From the NCBI GenBank assembly GCA_902788805.1, contig CADALO010000002.1:1-64000 (forward strand): a DNA stretch of 64,000 bases, in the 5' to 3' direction. Below are positions 6,984 to 15,638 of this stretch, piece after piece (position 1 is the first letter of the stretch; every line of letters starts with the position of its first letter). The notes beneath the pieces were generated by a model. It did not search any database and had not been told where the DNA came from. It saw only the letters and a list, made by a program, of their open reading frames with translations. The translations under genes were made by a program, and so were the position numbers. Origin of the DNA: an uncultured Bacteroidota bacterium. GTDB lineage: Bacteria; Bacteroidota; Bacteroidia; Bacteroidales; P3.

Positions 6984-7691
6984 ATGAAGAAATACAAATG
7001 CACCATTTGCAAGTATGAGTATGACCCGGCGCAGGGCGACCCCACGCAGGGCATAGCCCCCGGAACACCTTTTGAGCAGCTGCCTACCGACTGGAAATGT
7101 CCGCGCTGCAAGCAGGGCAAGGAAAAGTTCGTTCCCGTTGAGGAGCCGAAACCCGCCAACCCCTACGCTGGCACCCAGACCGAGAAGAACCTGCACGCCG
7201 CCTTCGCCGGCGAGAGCGAGGCCCGCAACAAGTACACCTACTTCGCCTCGAAGGCCAAGAAGGAGGGCTTTGAGCAGATTGCCGCCCTCTTCCTGCAGAC
7301 TGCCGAGAACGAGAAGGAGCACGCCAAACTGTGGTTCAAGGAGCTGAACGGCATCGGCACCACCGCCGAGAATCTGGCTGCTGCTGCCGCCGGCGAGAAC
7401 TACGAGTGGACTGATATGTACGAAGGCTTTGCCCGCACCGCCGAGGCCGAGGGCTTCCCCGAGCTGGCCGCCAAGTTCCGTGGCGTGGCCGCCATCGAGA
7501 AGCACCACGAAGAGCGTTACCGTGCCTTGCTGCACAATGTCGAAGCCAAAGAAGTCTTCGCCAAGAGCGAGGTGAAGGTGTGGGAATGCCGCAACTGCGG
7601 CCATATCTTCGTCGGCACCAAGGCTCCCGACGTCTGCCCCGTCTGCAACCACCCGCAGGCCTACTTCGAAATCAATAAGCAGAACTACTAA
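6984..7691 (+). CDS. Rubrerythrin with rubredoxin domains at both ends
   Basis: 235 residues. The N-terminal rubredoxin-like domain has C6-x2-C9 and C39-x2-C42 (CTIC, CPRC). A ferritin-like four-helix domain follows (about 62-190), with [22 protein letters not shown] and IEKHHEERY carrying the di-iron ligands. A second rubredoxin-like domain closes the chain (C202, C205, C218, C221). Classical rubrerythrin has only the C-terminal rubredoxin and reverse rubrerythrin only the N-terminal one, so this has both. The family reduces hydrogen peroxide in the cytoplasm of anaerobes. It stands alone between a toxin-antitoxin pair and a strong hairpin. Codon use matches the GC-richer neighbours. Confidence 0.9.
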   Translation: MKKYKCTICKYEYDPAQGDPTQGIAPGTPFEQLPTDWKCPRCKQGKEKFVPVEEPKPANPYAGTQTEKNLHAAFAGESEARNKYTYFASKAKKEGFEQIAALFLQTAENEKEHAKLWFKELNGIGTTAENLAAAAAGENYEWTDMYEGFARTAEAEGFPELAAKFRGVAAIEKHHEERYRALLHNVEAKEVFAKSEVKVWECRNCGHIFVGTKAPDVCPVCNHPQAYFEINKQNY

Positions 7692-7713
7692 AAATCATCG
7701 ACACACTTGAACA

Positions 7714-7749
7714 GCAACGGCTGCCATCCTTGTGGACGGCAGCCGTTGC
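7714..7749 (+). terminator. Terminator after rubrerythrin
   Basis: Sixteen-bp arms 7714-7729 and 7734-7749 match at 15 of 16 positions around a short loop, then a T-rich stretch (ATTTGTTGT). It lies between convergent genes and may serve both. Confidence 0.75.
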
Positions 7750-7770
7750 ATTTGTTGTCAAGGGGCATCA

Positions 7771-7797
7771 GCCTAAACCATTGGCGGGTGGTTAGGC
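7771..7797 (-). terminator. Hairpin at the end of the amidophosphoribosyltransferase gene
   Basis: GCCTAA pairs with TTAGGC and the inner CCA/TGG extends the stem with one bulge. The stem includes the stop codon of the minus-strand gene. Confidence 0.4.
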
Positions 7798-9481
7798 AAG
7801 GAGACCTTGTTTATCGATATAGTTTACAAATGCCTGGTTGACAAGGCGTGTGCCACCCGGAGTGGGGTAATGGCCGGTGAAGTACCAGTCTCCAGGATGG
7901 TTGGGGCAGGCCTTGTGCAGTCCCTCGATACTTTGGAAGACGAGTTCAACGGGTGTCTGCATACCTTCGGGTCGGAGCATCTCCACGATTTTCCGGTTGA
8001 TTTCCTCGACGGTGAAAGGTTCGTAGAGGGCGCGCACGTGGTTCTGCATCTCCTCTTTTGGTTTCTGCAGCTCGTCGAGGCAAGCCTGATAGGTGTCAAT
8101 GACCAGCTGCTGCATCCCGCGTTCCTTAATCAATGCCATTGTGGCGCGGAAAGCGCAGAACTCCTCGAGACGGGGCATATCGATGCCATAGTAGTCGGGA
8201 TAGCGTATCTGGGGCGAACTGCTCACCATCACTATTTTCTTGGGGTGGAGACGGTCGAGGATTTTGAAGATACTCTCGCGGAGCGTTGTGCCGCGAACGA
8301 TGCTATCGTCGATGATGACGAGGTTGTCCTCGTAGGGTCTCAGCGAACCGTAGCTGATGTCGTAGACGTGCGCGGCCAGGTCGTTGCGTTCGGAGTTGTC
8401 GGCGATGAAGGTGCGCATCTTGATGTCTTTCCAAACCCACCTCGGCGGTGTTGGGGATGTAGGAGAAGACGGTGTTCTTTAGGTCGCCGTCGACGGATTT
8501 AAGGATGGCCGGCGTCAGCTGTTCGCCCAACCGTTTGCGTTCCTGGTATATGTCGCGGTCGGAGCCGCGACTGAAATATATGCGTTCGAAGGAGCAAGCG
8601 CTGAGCTTCTTGGCGGGCAGTATCTGCTCCAGACGGCTCTCGCCGTTGCGGCACACGATAAGCGCCTCGCCGGGCTTCAACTCGTGGATATCCTCGCACT
8701 GGAGGTTGAAGGTGGTCTGGAGCACGGGACGTTCGCTGGCCACGGCTACCAGCTCATCGTTACGGCAATAGAAGGCCGGCCGGATGCCCCAGGGGTCGCG
8801 CACGGAGAACATCTCGCCGCTGCCTGTGAGACCGCACATAACATAGCCGCCGTCGTAGTGGCTCATCGTGGTGCGAAGGACGTTGGCCATCTCCACGTGG
8901 TCGTCGATATGGCGTGTGATGTCGATCCCCTCGAGTCCCATCTTCTTGGCTTCCACGAAGAGCCGCTCGACCTCGCGGTCGAGGCGGTGACCCATAAGCT
9001 CGAGGGTGAGGTATGAGTCGCCATAGATACGCGGCGACTGGCCCTGGGCGGTGAGGAGTTGGAAGACCTCGTCGATGTTGGTCATATTGAAGTTGCCGCA
9101 GAGACACAGGTTCTTGGCCCTCCAGTTGTTGCGCCGCAGGAATGGGTGCACGTATTGCAGGCCGCTTTTGCCGGTGGTTGAATAGCGCAGGTGGCCCATA
9201 AGGAGTTCGCCTGCCATCTCTTTCGTCACCCTCGAGAATATCTCGGTGATGGCATCCTTTCCCTCTGCCTTCTCGCGGAACATATACTCCGTGCCAGGTT
9301 CGCCAGTCAGGCTCACCGAGGCAATGCCGGCGCCCTCCTGACCGCGGTTGTGCTGTTTCTCCATCATCAGGTAGAGCTTGTTGAATCCGTAGGCCCACGA
9401 GCCATACTTGTGGGCGTAATAATCCAGCGGCTTCAGCAGGCGAATCATCGCCACGCCGCATTCGTGTTTCAGCTGTTCCAT
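7792..9481 (-). pseudogene. purF: Amidophosphoribosyltransferase, frameshifted by an internal deletion
   Basis: Two reading frames together cover this enzyme, which makes phosphoribosylamine from PRPP and glutamine in purine synthesis. The upstream frame (9481 to about 8438) has the class II glutaminase domain: a short propeptide MEQLKHE before the nucleophile C8, then HNRGQEGAG and GHLRYSTTG. The downstream frame (about 8433 to 7792) carries the phosphoribosyltransferase signature VIIDDSIVRGTT and PDYYGIDMP. At 8431-8440 the text jumps from PNTAEV to WKDIKMRTF, where relatives have a stretch of roughly 45-65 residues; the loss is out of frame. As written no full protein can be made. It begins 1 nt after the CTP synthase stop. 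Either a real lesion or an assembly error. Confidence 0.8.
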
Positions 9482-9482
9482 A

Positions 9483-11039
9483 TCAGAGGCAGGCTTTGAT
9501 GAACGACATAAACAGGGGGTGCGGATTAAGCACCGACGAACTATATTCGGGGTGGAACTGAGTGCCTATATACCAGCGTTTCTCGGGTATCTCGACAATC
9601 TCCACCAAGTTAGCGGCGGGGTTGATACCCACGCATTTCATACCGTTCGATTCGTATTGGTCCTTATAGACGTTGTTGAACTCATAGCGGTGACGATGGC
9701 GCTCCTTGATGAGCTTCTCCTTGCCGTAGGCCTCATAGACACGGCTGCCCTCTTTCAGCTCGCAGTCGTAGGCGCCCAAGCGCATAGTGCCGCCCATCTG
9801 GGTTATGCTCTTCTGCTCCTCCATAATGTCGATGACATTGTGGGGAGTCTTCTCGTCCATTTCACGGCTGTTGGCGTCCTTATAGCCCAGCACGTTGCGG
9901 CCGAACTCGATGACCATCATCTGCATACCCAGACAGATGCCGAAGGTGGGAATGTCGTGGGTGCGAGTGTATTCGGCGGCGATAATCTTGCCCTCAATAC
10001 CACGTGTGCCGAAACCTGGGCAGATGACGACACCCGCCATACCATCAAGTTTTTCGGCTATGTTCTGGGATGTGATCTCCTCGCTGTTGACGAAGTAGAT
10101 TATGGTCTTCACGTCGTTATAGATACCTGCGAGGTTCAGGCTTTCGCGGATGCTTTTGTAGGCGTCCTGCAGGTCATATTTGCCCACCAAGCCGATGTTT
10201 AACTCGCGTTTTGCATTGTGTTGCTTGTCGAGGAACTCGTGCCAGGATTTCATCTCGGGGGTCTCGCCTACGGGGATGCCTATTTTGCGCAGGATAGCGG
10301 CATCGAGACCTTGGCGCTGCATATTCACGGGCACCTCGTAGATGCTGGGCATATCCTCGCTCTGCACCACACATTCGAGGTCGACGTTGCAGAAGGAGGC
10401 AACCTTCAAGCGCAGGTGGTCGTCCAGATGGCGTTCGGTGCGGAGCACCAGGATGTCGGGTTGGATGCCCATACCCTGCAGCTCCTTGACGCTGTGCTGG
10501 GTGGGCTTGGTCTTCAGTTCGTCGGCAGCCTTCAAATAAGGCACATAGGTAAGGTGTACGCATACGGCGTTGCGACCCAGCTGCCAGCGCAGCTGGCGGG
10601 TGCCGCCCACCTCGGTGATGACGAAGTCGAGCTGCTCGTCCTTCTCGTCCTCGCGCAGCATACGACGCTTAATCTCGTCGGTTATATGCGGCACCACCTG
10701 GATGGTCTTGCCCAGGTAGTCGCCACGACGCTCGCGGTCGATGACCGTCTTGTAGATGCGTCCGGTAGTGATGCTGTTGTTGCGTGTGGTGTGGATACCC
10801 GTGAAGCGCTCGTAGTGACCGAGGTCAAGGTCGGTCTCAAAACCGTCGTCCGTGACGTAGCACTCACCGTGCTCGTAGGGGTTCAGGGTGCCAGGGTCGA
10901 TGTTGATGTAGGGGTCGAATTTCTGAATAGTGACCTTATAGCCGCGAGCCTGCAGCAAGCGGCCGATGCTGGCGGAGATGATGCCCTTACCCAACGAAGA
11001 GACCACTCCGCCCGTGACGAAGATGTACTTTGTGTCCAT
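9483..11039 (-). CDS. pyrG: CTP synthase with a 13-residue in-frame deletion in the UTP site
   Basis: 518 residues, slightly shorter than usual Bacteroidales CTP synthase (about 530-540). It makes CTP from UTP, ATP and glutamine. The synthetase domain shows IFVTGGVVSSLGKG (P-loop), ETDLDLGHYERF and KTKPTQHSVKEL. The class I glutaminase domain shows GICLGMQ with its Cys nucleophile and FHPEYSS with the catalytic His and Glu. At residues about 145-150 the text reads EVGGT-RQLRW; relatives have VGDIESLP plus about five residues in between, a segment lining the UTP site. The frame is kept (39 nt lost near 10598). If real the enzyme would probably be inactive. It sits between two other genes with similar lesions. 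Confidence 0.9.
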   Translation of the reverse strand: MDTKYIFVTGGVVSSLGKGIISASIGRLLQARGYKVTIQKFDPYINIDPGTLNPYEHGECYVTDDGFETDLDLGHYERFTGIHTTRNNSITTGRIYKTVIDRERRGDYLGKTIQVVPHITDEIKRRMLREDEKDEQLDFVITEVGGTRQLRWQLGRNAVCVHLTYVPYLKAADELKTKPTQHSVKELQGMGIQPDILVLRTERHLDDHLRLKVASFCNVDLECVVQSEDMPSIYEVPVNMQRQGLDAAILRKIGIPVGETPEMKSWHEFLDKQHNAKRELNIGLVGKYDLQDAYKSIRESLNLAGIYNDVKTIIYFVNSEEITSQNIAEKLDGMAGVVICPGFGTRGIEGKIIAAEYTRTHDIPTFGICLGMQMMVIEFGRNVLGYKDANSREMDEKTPHNVIDIMEEQKSITQMGGTMRLGAYDCELKEGSRVYEAYGKEKLIKERHRHRYEFNNVYKDQYESNGMKCVGINPAANLVEIVEIPEKRWYIGTQFHPEYSSSVLNPHPLFMSFIKACL

Positions 11040-11138
11040 AAGATGATAAAATTATATATTATTGTTTTTTCGCCAATTTGATTTAATTAAGCGGTGCTCA
11101 AGGCCGCTCCCTGCGGTCGGGCAAGATTGTTTGATTGG

Positions 11139-13303
11139 TTAATGCGAGAAGAGGATCTCACGGTACTTTGGCAACGGCCATAGTTCATCGTCGACAATCA
11201 ACTCGAGTTTGTCCACGTGGTAGCGAATGGGGTCGAAGTAAGGCAGCACACTGTCGTGGTAGGCGATGGCGCGTTGACGCTCACTTGCTATGTGGTTGGC
11301 TTTCTTGCGAGCCTCCACCATATTGTCCACATTCTGCTTGATGGAAGAGATATGTGCCGACAGTTCCTCGATGAGCGAGTCGTCGTGAGCCGAGAGGGAA
11401 CGGGCCTTGTCTGCATCATAGACCTGGTGCATCTTATAGACGTTGTCGAGCAGTGCCGACTGATAGCGTGTGGCCACGGGGATGATGTGGTTAAGGACGA
11501 TGTCGCCCAGCACACGGGCCTCTATCTGCACCTTCTTGATGTAGGTGTCCCATTTCACCTCGTTGCGGGCGGCCAGCTCTGTGCGGTTCATCACGCCCGT
11601 CTCCTCGAACATCTGCACCGACGAAGGCGAGGTATAGGCATCGTAGATGAGTGGCACGCTGCTTTCGCAATCCAAGCCGCGCCGCTGCGCCTCCTGCCGC
11701 CATTCGTCGCTGTAGCCGTTGCCGTCGAAACGGATGGCCTTCGACTCGCGGATATACTCGCGCAGCACTTCGAAGATGGCGTGCTCTTTCTGCTCGCCTG
11801 CCGCCATACGGGCGTCCACCTCGTGGCGGAACTCCTTCAGCTGCGAGGCAACGGAGGTGTTAAGGGCTATCATAGCACAGCCGCAGTTGGCCGAGGAACC
11901 CACGGCGCGGAACTCGAAGCGGTTGCCAGTGAAAGCGAAGGGAGAGGTGCGGTTGCGGTCGGTATTGTCGACCAACACCTCGGGGATATGCGCCACGCCG
12001 AGCTGCATACGGCGCTTTTCGTCGAGGACTATGGCCTGCTCCTTGTCGGCGTTCTCCAGTTGGTCGAGCACCGCCGAGAGCTGGCTGCCGAGGAAGACGC
12101 TGATGATGGAAGGGGGCGCCTCCTGAGCACCCAGACGATGGGCGTTGGTGGCAGTCATAATGGAGGCCTTCAAGAGGGCGTTGTGCTTCTTTACGGCCAT
12201 CATCACGTTGACTAGGAAGGTGACAAAACGGAGGTTCTCCTCGGGCGTTTTGCCAGGGGTGAGGAGGCCGACACCGGTATCGGTGCCCAGCGACCAGTTG
12301 CAATGCTTGCCCGAGCCATTCACGCCGGCGAAGGGCTTCTCGTGCAGCAGCACCTTGAATCCGTGCCGGCTGGCAATTTTGTGCATCAGCGACATATCTC
12401 ATTGTAGATGGGCGCCAACTCGAACTGATTGGGTGCCACCTCGTTGTGGCGGGTCTTGCAGGGGATGGCATACTTGTAGGCTTCGAACTCAAGCTCTTTC
12501 ATAAACGACTGCACACGGGCGGGGATAGCGCCGAAGTAGTGGTCCTCGAGCTGTTGGTTCTTCGCCGACTCGTGACCCAGCAGCGTGCGGCCCGTCAGCA
12601 GCAGGTCGGGGCGTGCCGAATAGATTGATTCGTCGACGAGGAAATACTCCTGTTCCCAGCCCAGATATGAATAGACCTTGTGCACCGTGGGGTCGAAGAG
12701 GCGGCACACCTCTGTGGCGGCGCGGTCAACGGCGTGCAATGCCTTGAGCAACGGGGTCTTGTAGTCGAGCGCCTCGCCGGTATATGAGACGAACACCGTA
12801 GGGATGCAGAGGGTGTCATCGACCATAAAGGCCGGCGATGTGGTGTCCCAGGCGGTGTAGCCGCGAGCCTCGAAGGTGTTGCGGATACCGCCGTTGGGGA
12901 AACTAGAGCCGTCGGCTTCCTGCTGAGCCAACAGCTTGCCCGAGAACTCCTCGATGACGTCGCTCCCTGGCTGACCGGCATATTCGATAAAGGCATCGTG
13001 TTTCTCGGCCGTGCCCTCTGTGAGCGGCTGGAACCAGTGGGTGTAATGCGTGGCACCCATATCCAGTGCCCAGTTCTTCATACCTACAGCCACATTGTTG
13101 GCCATTTCACGGTTGAATGGAGCCCCGTTGTCGAGCACATCGCAGAAAGCCCTGTAGGTCTCTGCCGAGAGGTAGCGTGCCATTTGTTTTCGTCCGAAGA
13201 TGTGGCTGCCGTAATAATCGGAAACCATACCGGCAGGAGGCTGGACGGCAACCGCCTTCTTGGCGAAGGCCTCCTGCAACACTTTAAATCTAAGATTACT
13301 CAT
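11139..13303 (-). pseudogene. glnN: Type III glutamine synthetase, split by a short internal deletion
   Basis: Two frames make up one GSIII-type glutamine synthetase (ATP + glutamate + ammonia to glutamine). The N-terminal frame (13303 to about 12386) has [23 protein letters not shown] and [14 protein letters not shown]. The C-terminal frame (12395 to 11139) has FKVLLHEKPFAGVNGSGKH and NAHRLGAQEAPP. At 12386-12397 the text goes from APIYNE straight to MSLMHKIAS; relatives have about a dozen residues there (the N-x-A-x-D-H-N-Q segment), and the loss shifts the frame. The sum of both parts is close to the family length of about 730. Upstream of two other glutamine-using enzymes. Whether the lesion is biological cannot be decided here. 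Confidence 0.8.
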
Positions 13304-13410
13304 TGTTTGTAAATGATGGTTATATGATATTGGATAGACTCAACTACCAATTGCAATACTGTTGAAAACAGCTCACCAAGCTGTACAAGGCCTCGGCTTT
13401 CTATTTACAT

Positions 13411-15618
13411 TCATTCAGCCTTCATCCATTTCTTAAACATCTTACATTCATTAAGGAAGGTATTCCGACTCACTATAGTGTGTTTATGCTTGCGATAGAG
13501 TTGCTTCAAGGCAGCATCGACATCGGTTTTCATCTGCTCCAATCGATAGGGTGCCGCGTGATAGATGGCGATGGATTCGTCCTGCGACTCGACACTGCGG
13601 ATGTCGGCTATCGGCAGCGTTTTTTCGGCACGCTCCATCATCGCCTTGTAGTATTCCATCTGCTCCTCGTAGCCACGACCGCGACTCTTGAGAAACTGCA
13701 GTTTGATGTATTCCGCCAGACTTTCGCCCAAGGCGTAGTCGCGGTATTCGAAGAAGACGCCGTCGCCCCACCATTGGTGCGCTACCTCGTGAGGAATCCA
13801 CGAGAAGTCGGGTATCATCGTGTAGACATCATAGAAATAATGTCCGAAGATTATCATATCCCTCAGCGACTGGCACATAACGAACTGCGGGTCGCCAATC
13901 TCCACGATGTTCATCGGCTTTGAAGACAAGGAATCTCCGAAGAAAGTGCAATAGAAGTTGTAAGAATCGATGAACTCGCGGTAATATGCTTCGGGATACT
14001 GTGTGGTGTCGCTCGCAAGGCTATAGAAATGGAAGGGGCGTGTAGGCGATTCCATCACCTTGCAGGCGTATTTGTCCTTCGGCAGCAGAACGAGATGGAT
14101 GTCGAACGAAGGCTCCCATTCCGTGCCGCCAATGATGTAATAGTCGTTCGCCGTGATGTGGACCTGCGCCGTCAGCAGCTCGCCATTGCGGTGTGGGTAC
14201 CAGTTGCCCTCGCGTCGCAAAACAATGGCACCATCGGCTGTGCGGTAATCGGCAAGCGGCAAGGAATAGGCGGTATCGACCTTGATGGGTTGTCCCGTAT
14301 AGGTTTCGTAGGGAATGAGATAAAAACCCGACACCCGCAGCGTGTCGCCCTCGATGTGTAGGTTGAGGCTGTATTGTCTGTAGTCGACAAGCGAGGGGTG
14401 GATATAGAGATCGGCCATATCCAGATGTGGAAGATAATCCTCAATGGGTCCCATATCCATACGTCGTCGACGTTCGTTCAGGTGCTCAACATCGTCGATA
14501 AGATGCATTCCGGTCAAACCGTCACGGGTAAGCCCCTGAGTTCCGTATAGTTGAGGCTTGTCCTGATGGTCAAGGTCACGGTCGGTCATATAGGCAATCC
14601 ACGAACGAATGAAGTCGCCACTGTCGGCGGCAACCTGCGCCTGCTCCAGAAACCAATGCAGGTACTCGGGCGGCGAGTGCTGTGCTATCAGGGCGGCATA
14701 GTCGCAGCATTTGTACCCAAATTTGGACAGCGTCGGGAAACCGCGTTCGCCAATCAGTTGTTCCAATGCAATAAGATTGGCTGAATCCACCTTGTGGATG
14801 ATTCTCCACGCCGAAACCTTGTCCATATCACTTTTAAGCAGATGACGTGCCTCCTGGTCGGCCTGGAACATCGCCTCGATGCGTGAGTAGAACACAGTGT
14901 CATAGATGCTCTCCAGCCTGTCGCGGTCAATCATATAACCGAGCCATTCAGGGTCATAGTCGCTGCTGTCGGCGGCGGCTTTAGCCTGCTCCAGATACCA
15001 ATGGAGAAACTCCAGTGGCTGGTACAAAGCTATCGCTGAGGCATATTTGACGCAATAGTAGCCTACCTTGCTATATGTCGGGAAACCCCGTTCGGCAATC
15101 AGCTGCTTCAACTCACTCAGATTAGCAGAATCAACCATACGAATGGCATTCCGCACCGAATCTTGGTTGTTGTTCTGCATCTGCCGTGCTGCATTATTGG
15201 CTCTGTTCATCGCCAGCAGGCGATTCTGATAGACGGTGTCCTGATAGCCACGGGGTGCAACGATGGCCACAATGTCGTTCCAGTAATCGAGCGTGTCGGC
15301 CTGCTGACTTCTTGCCCAGTCGTCCAAGTAGCGCATATCGCAGCACTTATTTTGCGCCAAGCGGAACATTAAAGTCTTTTCCGCCTCGCGGTCGGGTACA
15401 AAGTCGTGCGACAAGGCATAGTAATAGTAGAGGGCTTCAAAATCACTTATCCCATACAGGGAGTCCATCGTATGGAAAGCCTTATGTGCCCCAATATAGT
15501 CTTGTTCTTTAAGCAAGCGGTAGGCGGTTGCCGACAACTCCTTATATGTAGGAGTCTGTGCCGAGCTGGTGACCGCGAAAAACAGGAGCACCGAGCATAC
15601 TATCAATGTTTTCTTCAT
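13411..15618 (-). CDS. Secreted protein: two DUF6624-like repeats plus M1-type metallopeptidase domain
   Basis: 735 residues from the ATG at 15618, chosen because it starts a clear signal peptide (MKKTLIVCSVLLFFAVTSSAQ); an open frame extends further upstream but overlaps the previous gene. Two DUF6624-like repeats (VDSANLSELKQLIAERGFPT and VDSANLIALEQLIGERGFPT, about 90 residues each) occupy roughly 90-330, the second ending in QLYGTQ. The C-terminal half has the gluzincin signature HEVAHQWW with a downstream GESLAEY, the pattern of M1-like peptidases, so a zinc-dependent peptidase outside the cytoplasm is likely. It is the last of three related genes separated by 15-20 nt. The link between DUF6624 and peptidase is recurrent in this cluster; its meaning is unknown. 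Confidence 0.75.
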   Translation of the reverse strand: MKKTLIVCSVLLFFAVTSSAQTPTYKELSATAYRLLKEQDYIGAHKAFHTMDSLYGISDFEALYYYYALSHDFVPDREAEKTLMFRLAQNKCCDMRYLDDWARSQQADTLDYWNDIVAIVAPRGYQDTVYQNRLLAMNRANNAARQMQNNNQDSVRNAIRMVDSANLSELKQLIAERGFPTYSKVGYYCVKYASAIALYQPLEFLHWYLEQAKAAADSSDYDPEWLGYMIDRDRLESIYDTVFYSRIEAMFQADQEARHLLKSDMDKVSAWRIIHKVDSANLIALEQLIGERGFPTLSKFGYKCCDYAALIAQHSPPEYLHWFLEQAQVAADSGDFIRSWIAYMTDRDLDHQDKPQLYGTQGLTRDGLTGMHLIDDVEHLNERRRRMDMGPIEDYLPHLDMADLYIHPSLVDYRQYSLNLHIEGDTLRVSGFYLIPYETYTGQPIKVDTAYSLPLADYRTADGAIVLRREGNWYPHRNGELLTAQVHITANDYYIIGGTEWEPSFDIHLVLLPKDKYACKVMESPTRPFHFYSLASDTTQYPEAYYREFIDSYNFYCTFFGDSLSSKPMNIVEIGDPQFVMCQSLRDMIIFGHYFYDVYTMIPDFSWIPHEVAHQWWGDGVFFEYRDYALGESLAEYIKLQFLKSRGRGYEEQMEYYKAMMERAEKTLPIADIRSVESQDESIAIYHAAPYRLEQMKTDVDAALKQLYRKHKHTIVSRNTFLNECKMFKKWMKAE

Positions 15619-15638
15619 ATTGTAGTTTCTTTTCGTAT

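Noticed and set aside
9519..12215. Plus-strand open frames opposite pyrG and glnN
   Set aside because: Antisense shadows of conserved enzymes with no family signature of their own.
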